A stretch of DNA of 48,559 bases from Planctomycetota bacterium (GTDB lineage Bacteria; Planctomycetota; Planctomycetia; Gemmatales; Gemmataceae): NCBI GenBank assembly GCA_021807595.1, contig JAKBCS010000024.1, positions 1 to 48,559 of the forward strand, given 5' to 3'. Every line of letters begins with the position of its first letter. Position 1 is the first letter of the stretch. The notes beneath the pieces were generated by a model. That model was not told where the DNA came from. It was given only the letters and a program-made list of their open reading frames with translations, and made no database searches. Positions 1-8,242 of the stretch are shown here, one piece after another. The translations under genes were made by a program, and so were the position numbers.

Positions 1-2
1 CA

Positions 3-482
3 TTTTTGGCATTGGAGATCGCCTTCCTTCTCCGGCAGTTTCTGGCAAAACATTACCTCGGCATTTTGGCGGGAGCGGACGGCACGCTGCGTCTGTGGCC
101 AGGTTTGGTTCCTATTCCAGATGTTTCATTCATCTCGTGGGACCAGCTTCCGAATCACACGATTCGGAAAAAGGCCATCCCAGACTTGTATCCCGATCTT
201 GCCGTGGAAGTCATCAGCCGCAAGAACACCAAAGCGGAGATCGATCGAAAACTGCACGAATACTTTCGCAGTGGTACGCGGCTCGCCGGGGTGGTGGATC
301 CGCGCAAGATCTGTGTCCGCGTTCACACCGCGCCGGATCAATCCCAACTAATCGAGGTAGATCAGAGCCTCGACGACGGCGACGTGCTGCCGGGCCTGAC
401 CCTGCCGCTGCGCGACATGTTCTCCAAGTTGGAAGACCGAACGCCCCCAAGACAAGCGGCGAAGAAAAACCGCTCCCGATAA
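3..482 (+). CDS. Uma2 family (DUF820) nuclease-like protein, 5'-truncated by window edge
   Basis: The reading frame is open from the first bases of the window, so the true start lies upstream; the TTG at position 6 is not a convincing initiator. The visible 158 residues match the Uma2/DUF820 family, which has a PD-(D/E)xK-like nuclease fold. Seen are a PDVSFIS strand, the PDLAVEVISRKNT segment (acidic residue followed by ExxS), then KLHEYFRSG and a GVVDPR strand. These proteins are very numerous in planctomycetes and cyanobacteria, and their cellular role is not established. The lysine-rich C-terminus is typical of free ends. About 30-50 N-terminal residues are probably missing. No operon partner is visible; a 204-bp gap separates it from the protease gene. 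Confidence 0.8.
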   Translation, partial: FLALEIAFLLRQFLAKHYLGILAGADGTLRLWPGLVPIPDVSFISWDQLPNHTIRKKAIPDLYPDLAVEVISRKNTKAEIDRKLHEYFRSGTRLAGVVDPRKICVRVHTAPDQSQLIEVDQSLDDGDVLPGLTLPLRDMFSKLEDRTPPRQAAKKNRSR

Positions 483-686
483 ACCTTCTCAAACTTGTCC
501 GTTCCGCGAACCACTCGTCAAACTGCCGCGTAGAATTGAATAGCAGAGGTTTAGGGCCTTCTCCCGCCAACACTTCCAAGGCGGGCGGCCTCGGAACGGA
601 CCTCGTACCTACAACCACTCACTTTTCGGTTCTTCGCGCGAGATCGCGGTGCGCGCCGAGGGATCGCGTTTTGAAAGGATTGACGC

Positions 687-2222
687 ATGAAAAAGAAAAA
701 CCTACTCGGTGTATGTCTCGTCTTTGCCGTCCTCATCGGCGTCGTGGCCGGTGGTTCCTTCCTCAAGGGACAGATTCAGACCCCGGCCGTCGTGCCGGCG
801 GAAATGACTTCGTATCGAGACGTGGTCAAGCAAGTGCTACCCGCCGTCGTCAGCATCGAACGGCGTTTCAAACCGCTGGCTCACAACAAATCGTCTCGCG
901 CTCCGCAGGTGCCGGAGATGCAGCAGCTCTTCAAGAAATTCTCCGCTCCTGGATTTCTCGGCAACCAAGTCCCCGAGGAACTGCGCAAGTTCTTCGACGA
1001 GCTTCCGCAACAGATGCCCGAAACGCCGCGGCAACACGGATTCGGCTCCGGTTTCCTGATCGATCCCAAGGGCGTCATCGTGACGAATCACCACGTCGTC
1101 GCGGGGGCCGATGAAGTCTTGGTCGAACTGCGCGATGGGCGCAAGTTTGTTTCCAAGGACATTCACGGCGACGCCAAGACCGATCTCGCCATCGTTCGCA
1201 TCGCAAGCAAGGAGCCGCTGCCGTTCCTCAAGTTCGGCGACAGCTCGGCGATGGAGATTGGAGATCGCGTATTGGCCATCGGCGCTCCGTTCGGCCTGAC
1301 CGGCACGGTCACATGCGGCATCGTCAGTGCCAAGGGCCGTAACATTCACCTGAATATGTACGAGGACTTTTTGCAGACCGACGCGGCCATCAATCCCGGC
1401 AACAGCGGCGGTCCCCTGGTCAATCTGAACGGCGAAGTGATCGGTGTCAATTCCGCTATCAAGAGCCGCAGCGGCGGATCGCAAGGCGTCGGTTTGGCCA
1501 TCGCTTCGAACCTGGCGCGCAACGTCAGCGAGAAGTTGCTCAAAGACGGGACAGTCCATCGAGGCTATCTGGGCGTGAGCATCAAGGATTTGAATCCCGA
1601 AGTGGCCTCGCGCTTGGGCGTGGAGAATCGGAAAGGCGTGTTGGCAGCCAAGGTGTTTGCCGGATCGCCGGCCGCCAAGGCTGGAATGAAAGACGGCGAC
1701 ATTCTTGTATCCTTGGACGGCAAGTCGGTCGCGTCGGGCCGCGATTTGCAGAATATCGTCGCAGGTCTGCCGTTGCACCGGCCAGTGAATGTGGTCGTGT
1801 TGCGCGATGGCCAACGCGAGGAACTGAAGGTGACGATTGAAGAGCAGCCGTCCGCATTCGGCTCGATCGGCGAACCGGCGAACGGCGAGCCGAAATCCGA
1901 GCGTGCCACCGAGTTGGATAATCTGGGCGTCGAAATCGAAGACCTGACTTCGGAAACGGCGAAAGCGTTTGGCTACCCGGCGAGTACGCGAGGTGTCGTC
2001 GTGACCCAAGTTCAGCCGGATAGCCCCGCCGCCGAAGCCGGCCTCCGACGCGGCATGTTGCTCGTCAAAATAGACAAGAAGCGTGTCGCCGATGCCAATG
2101 CCGTCCGCGAGACGGTCGCCAAGGCCAAGACCGAGAAAGGCGTACTCCTGCAAGTAAGCAGTCCCGAAGGCGGCACGGAATATCTGGTGCTAACGCCGCC
2201 CGCCGTAGGAGAGAAGAAATGA
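687..2222 (+). CDS. HtrA/DegP-type periplasmic serine protease with two PDZ domains
   Basis: A 511-residue S1C-family protease. An N-terminal hydrophobic segment (residues 5-25) is a signal peptide or membrane anchor, placing the enzyme outside the cytoplasmic membrane. The trypsin-like domain carries the full triad: His136 in TNHHVV, Asp166 in KTDLAIV, and Ser240 in GNSGGP. Two PDZ domains follow, at about 285-375 and 405-500. The family degrades or refolds misfolded envelope proteins. The ATG is preceded by AAAGGAT at suitable spacing. A region of about 50 residues rich in Q, P and F before the protease domain (about 70-115) is longer than in compact DegS-like members. The gene appears monocistronic and ends before a nested inverted repeat. 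I cannot tell DegP, DegQ and MucD apart. Confidence 0.95.
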   Translation: MKKKNLLGVCLVFAVLIGVVAGGSFLKGQIQTPAVVPAEMTSYRDVVKQVLPAVVSIERRFKPLAHNKSSRAPQVPEMQQLFKKFSAPGFLGNQVPEELRKFFDELPQQMPETPRQHGFGSGFLIDPKGVIVTNHHVVAGADEVLVELRDGRKFVSKDIHGDAKTDLAIVRIASKEPLPFLKFGDSSAMEIGDRVLAIGAPFGLTGTVTCGIVSAKGRNIHLNMYEDFLQTDAAINPGNSGGPLVNLNGEVIGVNSAIKSRSGGSQGVGLAIASNLARNVSEKLLKDGTVHRGYLGVSIKDLNPEVASRLGVENRKGVLAAKVFAGSPAAKAGMKDGDILVSLDGKSVASGRDLQNIVAGLPLHRPVNVVVLRDGQREELKVTIEEQPSAFGSIGEPANGEPKSERATELDNLGVEIEDLTSETAKAFGYPASTRGVVVTQVQPDSPAAEAGLRRGMLLVKIDKKRVADANAVRETVAKAKTEKGVLLQVSSPEGGTEYLVLTPPAVGEKK

Positions 2223-2259
2223 GGATTGGAATCGTATTAACCTCGCGTATGTGAAGATC

Positions 2260-2347
2260 GGTAGGGTGGAGATCGGTAGAGTGGTTCGAAGTGCGGCGAG
2301 ACCCACCACGCTCTTCCGGTGGGTCTCGTTCTTCGACCCACCCTACC
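2260..2347. terminator. Nested inverted repeat downstream of the HtrA gene
   Basis: The outer arms GGTAGGGTGG (2260-2269) and CCACCCTACC (2338-2347) are perfect complements of 10 bp. They enclose an inner 11-bp perfect stem, 2297-2307 with 2318-2328, around a 10-nt loop. No T-run follows, so this may be a factor-dependent terminator, an mRNA-stabilising hairpin or an extragenic repeat. It lies in the 442-bp gap between the protease and phosphatase genes. In the rest of that gap (2348-2664) I see no supported gene; an open frame at 2404-2610 has no recognisable features. The PP2C leader and promoter must lie in this stretch. Confidence 0.6.
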
Positions 2348-2664
2348 GCTCAAAACGTCCAATCCGCCTCGGACGCGCCGATTGGGAAACATCGTAACGC
2401 AGCGTGAAGGTTACACACATCTCCGCCCCTATGCACTCTTTGCGGGCAAACGAGCGCGCCTTGGACGAATCCATCCGGCATCGCCTGTGTCGTTCCATGG
2501 TCGGCGCGAGAATCGGCAAGCCCTTGGGTTCGGTCGCGGAGCGGCGAATCCGCCGCGCCCGAATCGAGGTTGTCGGAAATCGACGGGATAGTCTAAAATT
2601 AAAAAAGTAGTTTTGGCGAAGGCCGAAGCGAGAGGCGTGGCCAACTCTCCCAAGGGAGTCCAAT

Positions 2665-3396
2665 ATGAGACCGCTCCAGGTCCGAGCCGGCGGACACAGC
2701 GCTCAGGGCTTGCGACCCAACAATGAAGATCGCTTTGTTGCCGACGCCGCACGGGACGTTTTCCTCGTCGCCGACGGCATGGGGGGCCAGGAGCAGGGCG
2801 AGAAGGCGAGTAGTATGGCCGCGGACATCTTGCCGCGCGCCGTGCGGATTCGTCTCGATTCGCACATCGCCCCCAGCCAAGCCGTGATGCAGGCATTGTG
2901 GGAGGCCAATCGCGCCATCCTGGAGGCCAGCCGCCATCAGGCCGAGGGCCGGCGCATGGGAACCACCGCCGTTCTCGCGCTCCGTCAAGACGACCGAGTC
3001 TATGTCGCGGGTCTGGGCGATAGCCGCGCGTATCTCATCCGCGGCGACAGCGTCGAACAGCTGACCATCGACCACACCATCGCCGACGCCCTGCTGCGCA
3101 ACGGCGTCTTGACGCCCGATCAGGCGCGGCAAAGCCCCTATCGCCATGTACTCTACAAGTTTCTCGGTTGCGCCGATCTTTCCGATTCGGATGAGGTGCG
3201 CCCCTTCAAACCGGAGCCGGGCGATCGCTTGGTTTTGGCTAGCGATGGCTTAACCAACTTCGTGACCCTGGACGATCTGCGTCAAGGCGCGATCCGCTTC
3301 GGCGATCCAGATGCTTGGGCGAACGAGCTTGTGACGCTAGCGCTCGAACGCGGCTCCAACGACAATGTCACCTGCGTCGTCGTGGACTTTTCGTAG
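2665..3396 (+). CDS. PP2C-family serine/threonine protein phosphatase
   Basis: A 243-residue single-domain PPM/PP2C phosphatase of about the size of bacterial PrpC/Stp. The metal-binding motifs are intact: NNEDRF (Asp22), VADGMGG (Asp37), GTTAV near residue 100, AGLGDSRAYLI at 115-125, ASDGLTN (Asp194) and SNDNVT (Asp233). It should dephosphorylate phospho-Ser/Thr proteins in the cytoplasm, opposing Hanks-type kinases. A PASTA or Hanks kinase is the usual partner, but the only kinase in the window is 28 kb away. The ATG follows AAGGGAG at good spacing. The protein has no membrane segment or sensor domain. Confidence 0.95.
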   Translation: MRPLQVRAGGHSAQGLRPNNEDRFVADAARDVFLVADGMGGQEQGEKASSMAADILPRAVRIRLDSHIAPSQAVMQALWEANRAILEASRHQAEGRRMGTTAVLALRQDDRVYVAGLGDSRAYLIRGDSVEQLTIDHTIADALLRNGVLTPDQARQSPYRHVLYKFLGCADLSDSDEVRPFKPEPGDRLVLASDGLTNFVTLDDLRQGAIRFGDPDAWANELVTLALERGSNDNVTCVVVDFS

Positions 3397-3417
3397 TTCT
3401 CCCCTTCTCAGACCGTT

Positions 3418-4179
3418 TTATGGCGCATGGAGCCGCAGGCTGAGCCGATAGAGATACGTCGGACCTCCTTCGTCGTTGGCGTCGATGACACCGACATAAT
3501 ACACGCCGTCTGTGGGCAATTTCGCATCGAGAATCGGATCGGAATGGGTCGCGGCATCGTCGTGGGAAGCAAGGATTCGTCCCTCGCCGTCGTAGAGAGT
3601 CACCAGCGCGTCGAGCGTCGATCCGAGCCGGGCCGCGTTGATCTCGACGGTTATCTTCTGCCCCGCCTTGCCCTCGAAACGATACAGATCGACATCCTTG
3701 CTCGCCTCAATGCGGCCGCCGACTTCGCTCGGCAGCGCGATCCTCTGCGCCTGGCGAAAGCCATTATTCGGCTCTTTTTCCTCCACAATCGGCGCGCGCT
3801 CAATGAGCAGCGCGCGCGCCGGACTCTCACCGCTGGGAGTCACGACGGTAACGGTCACGGTGCGCTTGGGATAATCGGGCGGCAGTATCACCTCGGCCTC
3901 GACTTGGGTATCGCCGATAAGCTGGAGAGATTGCGGATTGGGTGCCCCGACTTTGCTTTTTTTGAGCAACTTCACCGTCGCCTTGGGTTCTTGGCAACGC
4001 ACCGCCGTGGCGGTGTCGAGTCGCAGTCCCCGCACGGTCAGCCGGGTCTTGATCCCTGGCGCAATGCCCAACGGAGCGATCGTGGTGATGGTCGGCGGCT
4101 CCGGCTTCTTCGGTTCCGCGCCAAGGACCATCAGCGCGAAGCAAAGCGAACCAGCCGCGATCGTCCTACCATGTCGCAT
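3418..4179 (-). CDS. Secreted IPT/PPC-domain protein of the DUF1501 cassette
   Basis: A 253-residue exported protein with a signal peptide (residues 1-21, ending near VLGAEP). Residues 25-125 resemble an IPT/TIG-like Ig fold (ITTIAPLGIAPGIKTRLTVRG). Residues 135-250 form a bacterial pre-peptidase C-terminal (PPC) domain: EKEPNNGFRQAQRI, then DVDLYRFEGKAGQKITVEI, LDALVTLYD and YYVGVIDAND. PPC domains are non-catalytic beta-sandwiches common on secreted planctomycete proteins. The gene is last in a minus-strand set behind the DUF1549/1553 and DUF1501 genes, 33 bp downstream of DUF1501. It probably acts in the same envelope process; its function is unknown. It converges on the PP2C gene with only 21 bp between the stops. 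Confidence 0.85.
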   Translation of the reverse strand: MRHGRTIAAGSLCFALMVLGAEPKKPEPPTITTIAPLGIAPGIKTRLTVRGLRLDTATAVRCQEPKATVKLLKKSKVGAPNPQSLQLIGDTQVEAEVILPPDYPKRTVTVTVVTPSGESPARALLIERAPIVEEKEPNNGFRQAQRIALPSEVGGRIEASKDVDLYRFEGKAGQKITVEINAARLGSTLDALVTLYDGEGRILASHDDAATHSDPILDAKLPTDGVYYVGVIDANDEGGPTYLYRLSLRLHAP

Positions 4180-4212
4180 GAAGAGGTTTCCTCACAACGC
4201 GCCTTCGCGCTT

Positions 4213-5538
4213 TCAGGAATAGAGTTCCTTAATGGTTTCACCCTTGTCGAGAATCTCGACGGGGCGACCGTCCGGCGTCACCAACGCCTTGCGCGGATCG
4301 ATGCCCAGGGCCTCGAAGACGGTGCAGGCCACATCGGCAGGCGCAACGGGACGGCGCGAGACAAACGCGCCTTGCTTATCGGTCTGACCGACGACCTGCC
4401 CGCCGCGCACCCCGGCACCGGCGAATAAAAGCGAGGCGGCTTGTCCCCAATGATCGCGGCCTACGTCTTTATTGATCTTCGGCGTGCGGCCAAACTCGCC
4501 GAAAGCCAACACGAGCGTATCGGACAACAGGCCGCGCTCGTGCATGTCGTCGAGCAGGGTCGAGAAGCCGCGATCGAACTCCGGCAACTTCCCACCGAGC
4601 CCATCCCATATTTTGGCGTGATGATCCCATCCGCCGTAGTTCACGGTGATGAAACGCACCCCGCCCTCAACGAGACGCCGGGCGAGCAAACAGCTTTGAC
4701 CGAACGTGCCGCGACCATAGCGATCGCGCAGCCGCTCCGGCTCTTTTTCGATGGCGAACGCGCCGCGTGCCGCCGAGGACAGAATCATCTCCGCCGCCCG
4801 GCGATGGAACTCGTCGTAGGTGCCGATTTGATCGTTGCCCTCGATCTGCCCGGCCAGTCCATCCACCGCTTGCAGCAGCGTTCGACGGCGCTCCGCCCGT
4901 TGGACCGTCAGTTTCTCGGTCGGACTGACATCGCGCACCTTGAAATCCGCCGCGCTGGGATCGCCGGTCTTGAACGATTCGTAGCGCCCGCCGAGGAAAG
5001 CGCTCTTGCCCAGTTCCCAAGTGAATGAGGGATTGCGCGGGATGGAGACGTAGGGCGGCAGTTTGCCGGAGAAACCCAGTTCGTGAGCCGCCACGGCCCC
5101 CATCGCCGGATAGTCGCCGAACGCCGAGCCGAAACGACCGCACAGTACCCAATTCGTCGCCGTCTCGTGGTGGTCGTTGTTGTGCGCCCCGGAACGCACC
5201 AACGTCAGGCGATTCATCGTCTTGGCCATAAGCGGCAGCTTCTCGGTGATGCGCAGACCGGGAACGCACGTCTCGATGGTCGTGTATTTGCCTCGAACCT
5301 CCGGCGGCGCTTCGGGCTTGGGATCGAACGAATCGTGATGCGATAAGCCGCCACCGAGGTAGACGAGCAACACCGACTTCGCCCGCGCCTTGTTTTTGCC
5401 GCCGGCTTGGGCTTCCTGACCCAGCAAACTCGGCAGCGTCAGACTCAGTCCGCCCAACGCGCCCAGACGCAGAAAATCGCGCCGCGATGGTCCATCGCAA
5501 CGCATGCGATTGCGATGGCCGAGAAGTACATCCAACAT
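4213..5538 (-). CDS. DUF1501 secreted protein (sulfatase-like fold), first cassette
   Basis: A 441-residue DUF1501 protein. A twin-arginine signal (SRRDFLRLGALGG) near residues 18-30 suggests folded export. Typical family segments follow: SVLLVYLGGGLSHHDSFDPKPEAP, RSGAHNNDHHE, GGWDHHAKIWDGL, and FGEFGRTPKINKDVGRDHW. The family is related to alkaline-phosphatase/sulfatase folds, but no substrate is established. I chose the ATG at 5538 because AAAGGACC precedes it at correct spacing; an upstream GTG at 5571 lacks a ribosome site. A small 7-bp hairpin (5582-5602) lies between this gene and the DUF1549/1553 gene upstream of it. The His/Asp-rich clusters could bind metal. Confidence 0.92.
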   Translation of the reverse strand: MLDVLLGHRNRMRCDGPSRRDFLRLGALGGLSLTLPSLLGQEAQAGGKNKARAKSVLLVYLGGGLSHHDSFDPKPEAPPEVRGKYTTIETCVPGLRITEKLPLMAKTMNRLTLVRSGAHNNDHHETATNWVLCGRFGSAFGDYPAMGAVAAHELGFSGKLPPYVSIPRNPSFTWELGKSAFLGGRYESFKTGDPSAADFKVRDVSPTEKLTVQRAERRRTLLQAVDGLAGQIEGNDQIGTYDEFHRRAAEMILSSAARGAFAIEKEPERLRDRYGRGTFGQSCLLARRLVEGGVRFITVNYGGWDHHAKIWDGLGGKLPEFDRGFSTLLDDMHERGLLSDTLVLAFGEFGRTPKINKDVGRDHWGQAASLLFAGAGVRGGQVVGQTDKQGAFVSRRPVAPADVACTVFEALGIDPRKALVTPDGRPVEILDKGETIKELYS

Positions 5539-5620
5539 GACACGGTCCTTTCGACGGATACCATCCGTCACTCGACTTTATCGATGGGACGGACGCCCAT
5601 CGTTCGCCCATTGCGTCGTT

Positions 5621-7858
5621 TCAATGATTGAACGAAAACTCCTTCGCGTTCAAAATAGCCCAAAAGAGATCGCGGTACACTTCTTCCCTGTTCCCGGTCT
5701 TGAGCATGAGATGGACGGACGTTCGCTCGTTGGCGGAGGGCAAACGCGACAGCGAGGAGAGCAATAGCTCCTCAATGATTTCGTCGTCGCTGGCCTTGGA
5801 CTTGAGCCAGCGCGTCAGACGGCCATCTCCCGATTGAATCTTCTCCACCACGCTGGAGCCGTTTTGCAGATGCAACAGTTGGGGCATCGTCACCTCGCCG
5901 TTGCGTTCGCAGGCGCACGCCGTCACGCGCTCGGAGCGCCCGAACAGCGATAGGAAATACGACGACAGCCCCGAATCGGGAAGTTGACCGGCACGCAGGC
6001 CGAGTGGATAGCCGGGGAAGGAATCCGGCACGCCGGTACTCTGACTCAGGGCGTCGAGTAGCACTTCGGCAGGGAGTCGGCGCGCGTAGTAGTGCGAATA
6101 GAACTTCCGATCGCCGCGATTGCCCGGCCGGGTCGTCGAGGCCAGTTGATACAGGCGCGAATTGAGGATTTGCCGCATCAAATGCTTGAGGTCGAAACGG
6201 CGTTCGACGAACTCCCGGTTCAAGGCCGACCACAATTCGGGATTGGTCGGCGGATTGCTGGCGCGGAGATCGTCCACCGGCTCGACGAGTCCGACGTCGA
6301 AAAAGTGACGCCACATTCGATTGACCATCGCGCCGGAGAAATACTCATTTTTCGGATCGGTAATCCATCTGGCCAAGGCGATGCGCGGATCGTCGCCGGG
6401 CGCGAGAGACATTGCGGAGCGGTCGAGCGGTTGCGGCTTGAGAAACTGTCCGGTGCGCGGTTGCACGACGCCGATCGGAGTTTTAGCCTCTTTGTCCGCA
6501 GCGTTCTTGCCCAAGATGTGCAAGAGGGTGGGCTTGCCGGACTTCGGCTCGTGGCGTTCCAGGCGAAGGCGCGAGAAGAAAGCGGCAAAGTGAAAGTAAT
6601 CGTCTTGCGTGTACTTCTCCAAAGGGTGATTGTGACACTGCGCGCATCCGATGCGCGTGCCGAGAAGCGCCTGCGCGACCGAGGCGGCGACTTCCGATTT
6701 CTCGGCCTCTCGATGTTCGCCAACGGTGACGATGAAATAACCGACGGCGGGATGGTCGTTGACGCTGCCGTCGGCGGTCAGGACCGCGCGGGCCAGTTCA
6801 TCCCATGGACGATTGGCCGCTACTTCCTTCCTCAACCATTCGTGAAAAGCGCGGACGCCTTTGACGCCGCGAACATCGTGATCGCGCTCACGGCGATTCT
6901 GAAGCAGATCGCTCCATTGCAACGCCCAATAGTCGACGAATTCGGGACGTTCGAGCAGCCGGTCGATGAGCCGTGCCCGGCGATCGGGACGTTGATCGGC
7001 GCGGAACGCCCGTACTTCGGACGGTGTCGGTAAAACACCGAGGGTGTCGAGGAAAACGCGACGGACAAACGCGGCATCGTCGCACAAGTCCGATGGCTCG
7101 ATGTGAAGCTCGCCGAGTTTTCTGAACGCATGTTTGTCGATGAAATTATGGTGTTGCGATAGTCGCGCCGGATCGACGACTTGCTCGAACGGCGACGTGA
7201 CTATGGCCACGGCGACGAGTCCCTGGAAGCTAACCCGGACGGCGGTTTCCCCGTGACGGCGCGCGCGAACTGTGCCGCCGACATCCACCTCGGCCATGCC
7301 CGGATCGTTGGAGTCGAACTTGCACAACCAGGTTACATCCCGCGTCCGTCCATCGCTATATTCGGCCCGCACCTTCAGAGGTTGCTCGTCTCCGGGCCGC
7401 AGTGTGCGCCTCGGCGGTTCGATCGCGAGTCGGAGCGGATGTGGGTCGGCCTTGTATGGCCCCGGCATTCCGGCGCGCAGCCAGGCTAGCAACACGCGAT
7501 GCGGCCTGCTGCCGGACGAGAAAAGCGTGCCTCCTTCGTGTGGTGCCAAGCCGAGCGGCTTGCGCAACAACAGACTCTCCTCCGGCGCGGCAGGATTCAC
7601 GCGCCGACCGTGAAACTCGCGCGTCAGCGAGAGGTAATCCATCTCGGGAGCGTAGCCGCGCAGCGAGAGACGGAAGCCATTCTGACCCGCGCCTTTGCCG
7701 TGACACGCGCCTTGATTGCAGCCCAAGCGCGTAAACAGCGGCATCACGTCGTTCAGGAACGAGGGTACGGCTTCACGGACGGGAGATTCCGCGCGGACGG
7801 TTGCCATCGAAAACAAGACCGTCAGCGAAGCGGCGAAAGGGAGTCGCAAGTGAGTCAC
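5621..7858 (-). CDS. DUF1549/DUF1553 secreted protein with Ig-like domain and CxxCH motif
   Basis: A 745-residue protein starting at GTG 7858. GAGGG lies about 7 nt upstream, and a clean signal peptide (residues 1-23, ending ATVRA) follows. An N-terminal GCNQGACHGKG motif (C-x4-CH) is followed by a BIG2-like Ig domain (about 135-220). Then come DUF1549 (KHAFRKLGELHIEPSD onward), a GCAQCHNHPLEKY motif with a CxxCH, and DUF1553 toward the C-terminus (NRMWRHFFDVGLVEPVDD, RQILNSRLYQ, ending AKEFSFNH). DUF1549 proteins often occur with cytochrome-like domains in planctomycetes; haem binding here is inference. The gene is first of a cassette with DUF1501 and PPC genes. The frame stays open upstream to 8083, but that stretch runs into the tandem repeats and is not counted as coding. 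Confidence 0.9.
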   Translation of the reverse strand: MTHLRLPFAASLTVLFSMATVRAESPVREAVPSFLNDVMPLFTRLGCNQGACHGKGAGQNGFRLSLRGYAPEMDYLSLTREFHGRRVNPAAPEESLLLRKPLGLAPHEGGTLFSSGSRPHRVLLAWLRAGMPGPYKADPHPLRLAIEPPRRTLRPGDEQPLKVRAEYSDGRTRDVTWLCKFDSNDPGMAEVDVGGTVRARRHGETAVRVSFQGLVAVAIVTSPFEQVVDPARLSQHHNFIDKHAFRKLGELHIEPSDLCDDAAFVRRVFLDTLGVLPTPSEVRAFRADQRPDRRARLIDRLLERPEFVDYWALQWSDLLQNRRERDHDVRGVKGVRAFHEWLRKEVAANRPWDELARAVLTADGSVNDHPAVGYFIVTVGEHREAEKSEVAASVAQALLGTRIGCAQCHNHPLEKYTQDDYFHFAAFFSRLRLERHEPKSGKPTLLHILGKNAADKEAKTPIGVVQPRTGQFLKPQPLDRSAMSLAPGDDPRIALARWITDPKNEYFSGAMVNRMWRHFFDVGLVEPVDDLRASNPPTNPELWSALNREFVERRFDLKHLMRQILNSRLYQLASTTRPGNRGDRKFYSHYYARRLPAEVLLDALSQSTGVPDSFPGYPLGLRAGQLPDSGLSSYFLSLFGRSERVTACACERNGEVTMPQLLHLQNGSSVVEKIQSGDGRLTRWLKSKASDDEIIEELLLSSLSRLPSANERTSVHLMLKTGNREEVYRDLFWAILNAKEFSFNH

Positions 7859-8002
7859 TACTACCCTCGCAAGGTGGGAGAGGGGTGATTCGGGGAAGGA
7901 GGTGGAAACGAACTTTGGGTCGTTCGTTCGCACCGCTATTCGTAGTATATTGTCTCGTCGTTGTGCTTGCAACAAAGAAATGGGACTGAAAAGCGAACTG
8001 GC

Positions 8003-8027
8003 GAACCGGCAGCGTAAGCTACCGGTT
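8003..8027. repeat. Imperfect GCGTAAGC-type hairpin
   Basis: AACCGGCAGC (8004-8013) and GCTACCGGTT (8018-8027) can pair at 9 of 10 positions around GTAA. The central AGCGTAAGCT resembles, in opposite orientation, the core of the neighbouring 44-bp repeats. It lies in the 384-bp gap between the DUF1549/1553 gene and the DUF1559 gene. The remaining part of that gap (7859-8002) holds the ribosome site of the DUF1549/1553 gene and presumably its promoter, and no gene that I can see. Confidence 0.5.
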
Positions 8028-8066
8028 GATCGTGAATCACTCGGTAGTTTTCGCCGCTGGTTCGCC

Positions 8067-8242
8067 TTACTAGGTAGCAACACCCGGCCGGCTTACGCCG
8101 CCGGTTCGCCTTACTAGGTAGCAACACCCGGCCGGCTTACGCCGCCGGTTCGCCTTACTAGGTAGCAACACCCGGCCGGCTTACGCCGCCGGTTCGCCTT
8201 ACTAGGTAGCAACACCCGGCCGGCTTACGCCGCCGGTTCGCC
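8067..8242. repeat. Four perfect 44-bp tandem repeats abutting the DUF1559 stop codon
   Basis: Copies lie at 8067-8110, 8111-8154, 8155-8198 and 8199-8242, and are identical as read. Each unit begins TTACTAGGTAGCAACACC and contains a GC-rich imperfect dyad with GGCTTACGCC at its centre. The array ends directly at the TTA (8243-8245) that is the reverse complement of the DUF1559 stop codon, so the repeats form the 3' end of that transcript. There are no unique spacers, so it is not a CRISPR array. Perfect identity implies recent expansion or homogenisation. Confidence 0.95.

Noticed and set aside
95-1114. Long open frame across the Uma2 and HtrA genes
   Set aside because: It overlaps two recognisable genes in another frame, and its product is Arg/Ser-rich with no domain, typical of GC-rich shadow frames.
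837-2153. 438-codon antisense frame in the HtrA gene
   Set aside because: Antisense shadow of a clear protease; no ribosome site or family features.
2404-2610. Possible 68-residue gene before PP2C
   Set aside because: No ribosome site, no recognisable motif and a composition like intergenic shadow frames.
7859-8083. N-terminal extension of the DUF1549/1553 protein
   Set aside because: It enters the tandem repeats and lacks a ribosome site. GTG 7858 gives a proper signal peptide and has GAGGG upstream.
8067-8242. CRISPR array
   Set aside because: The four 44-bp units are contiguous with no unique spacers and no cas genes nearby.
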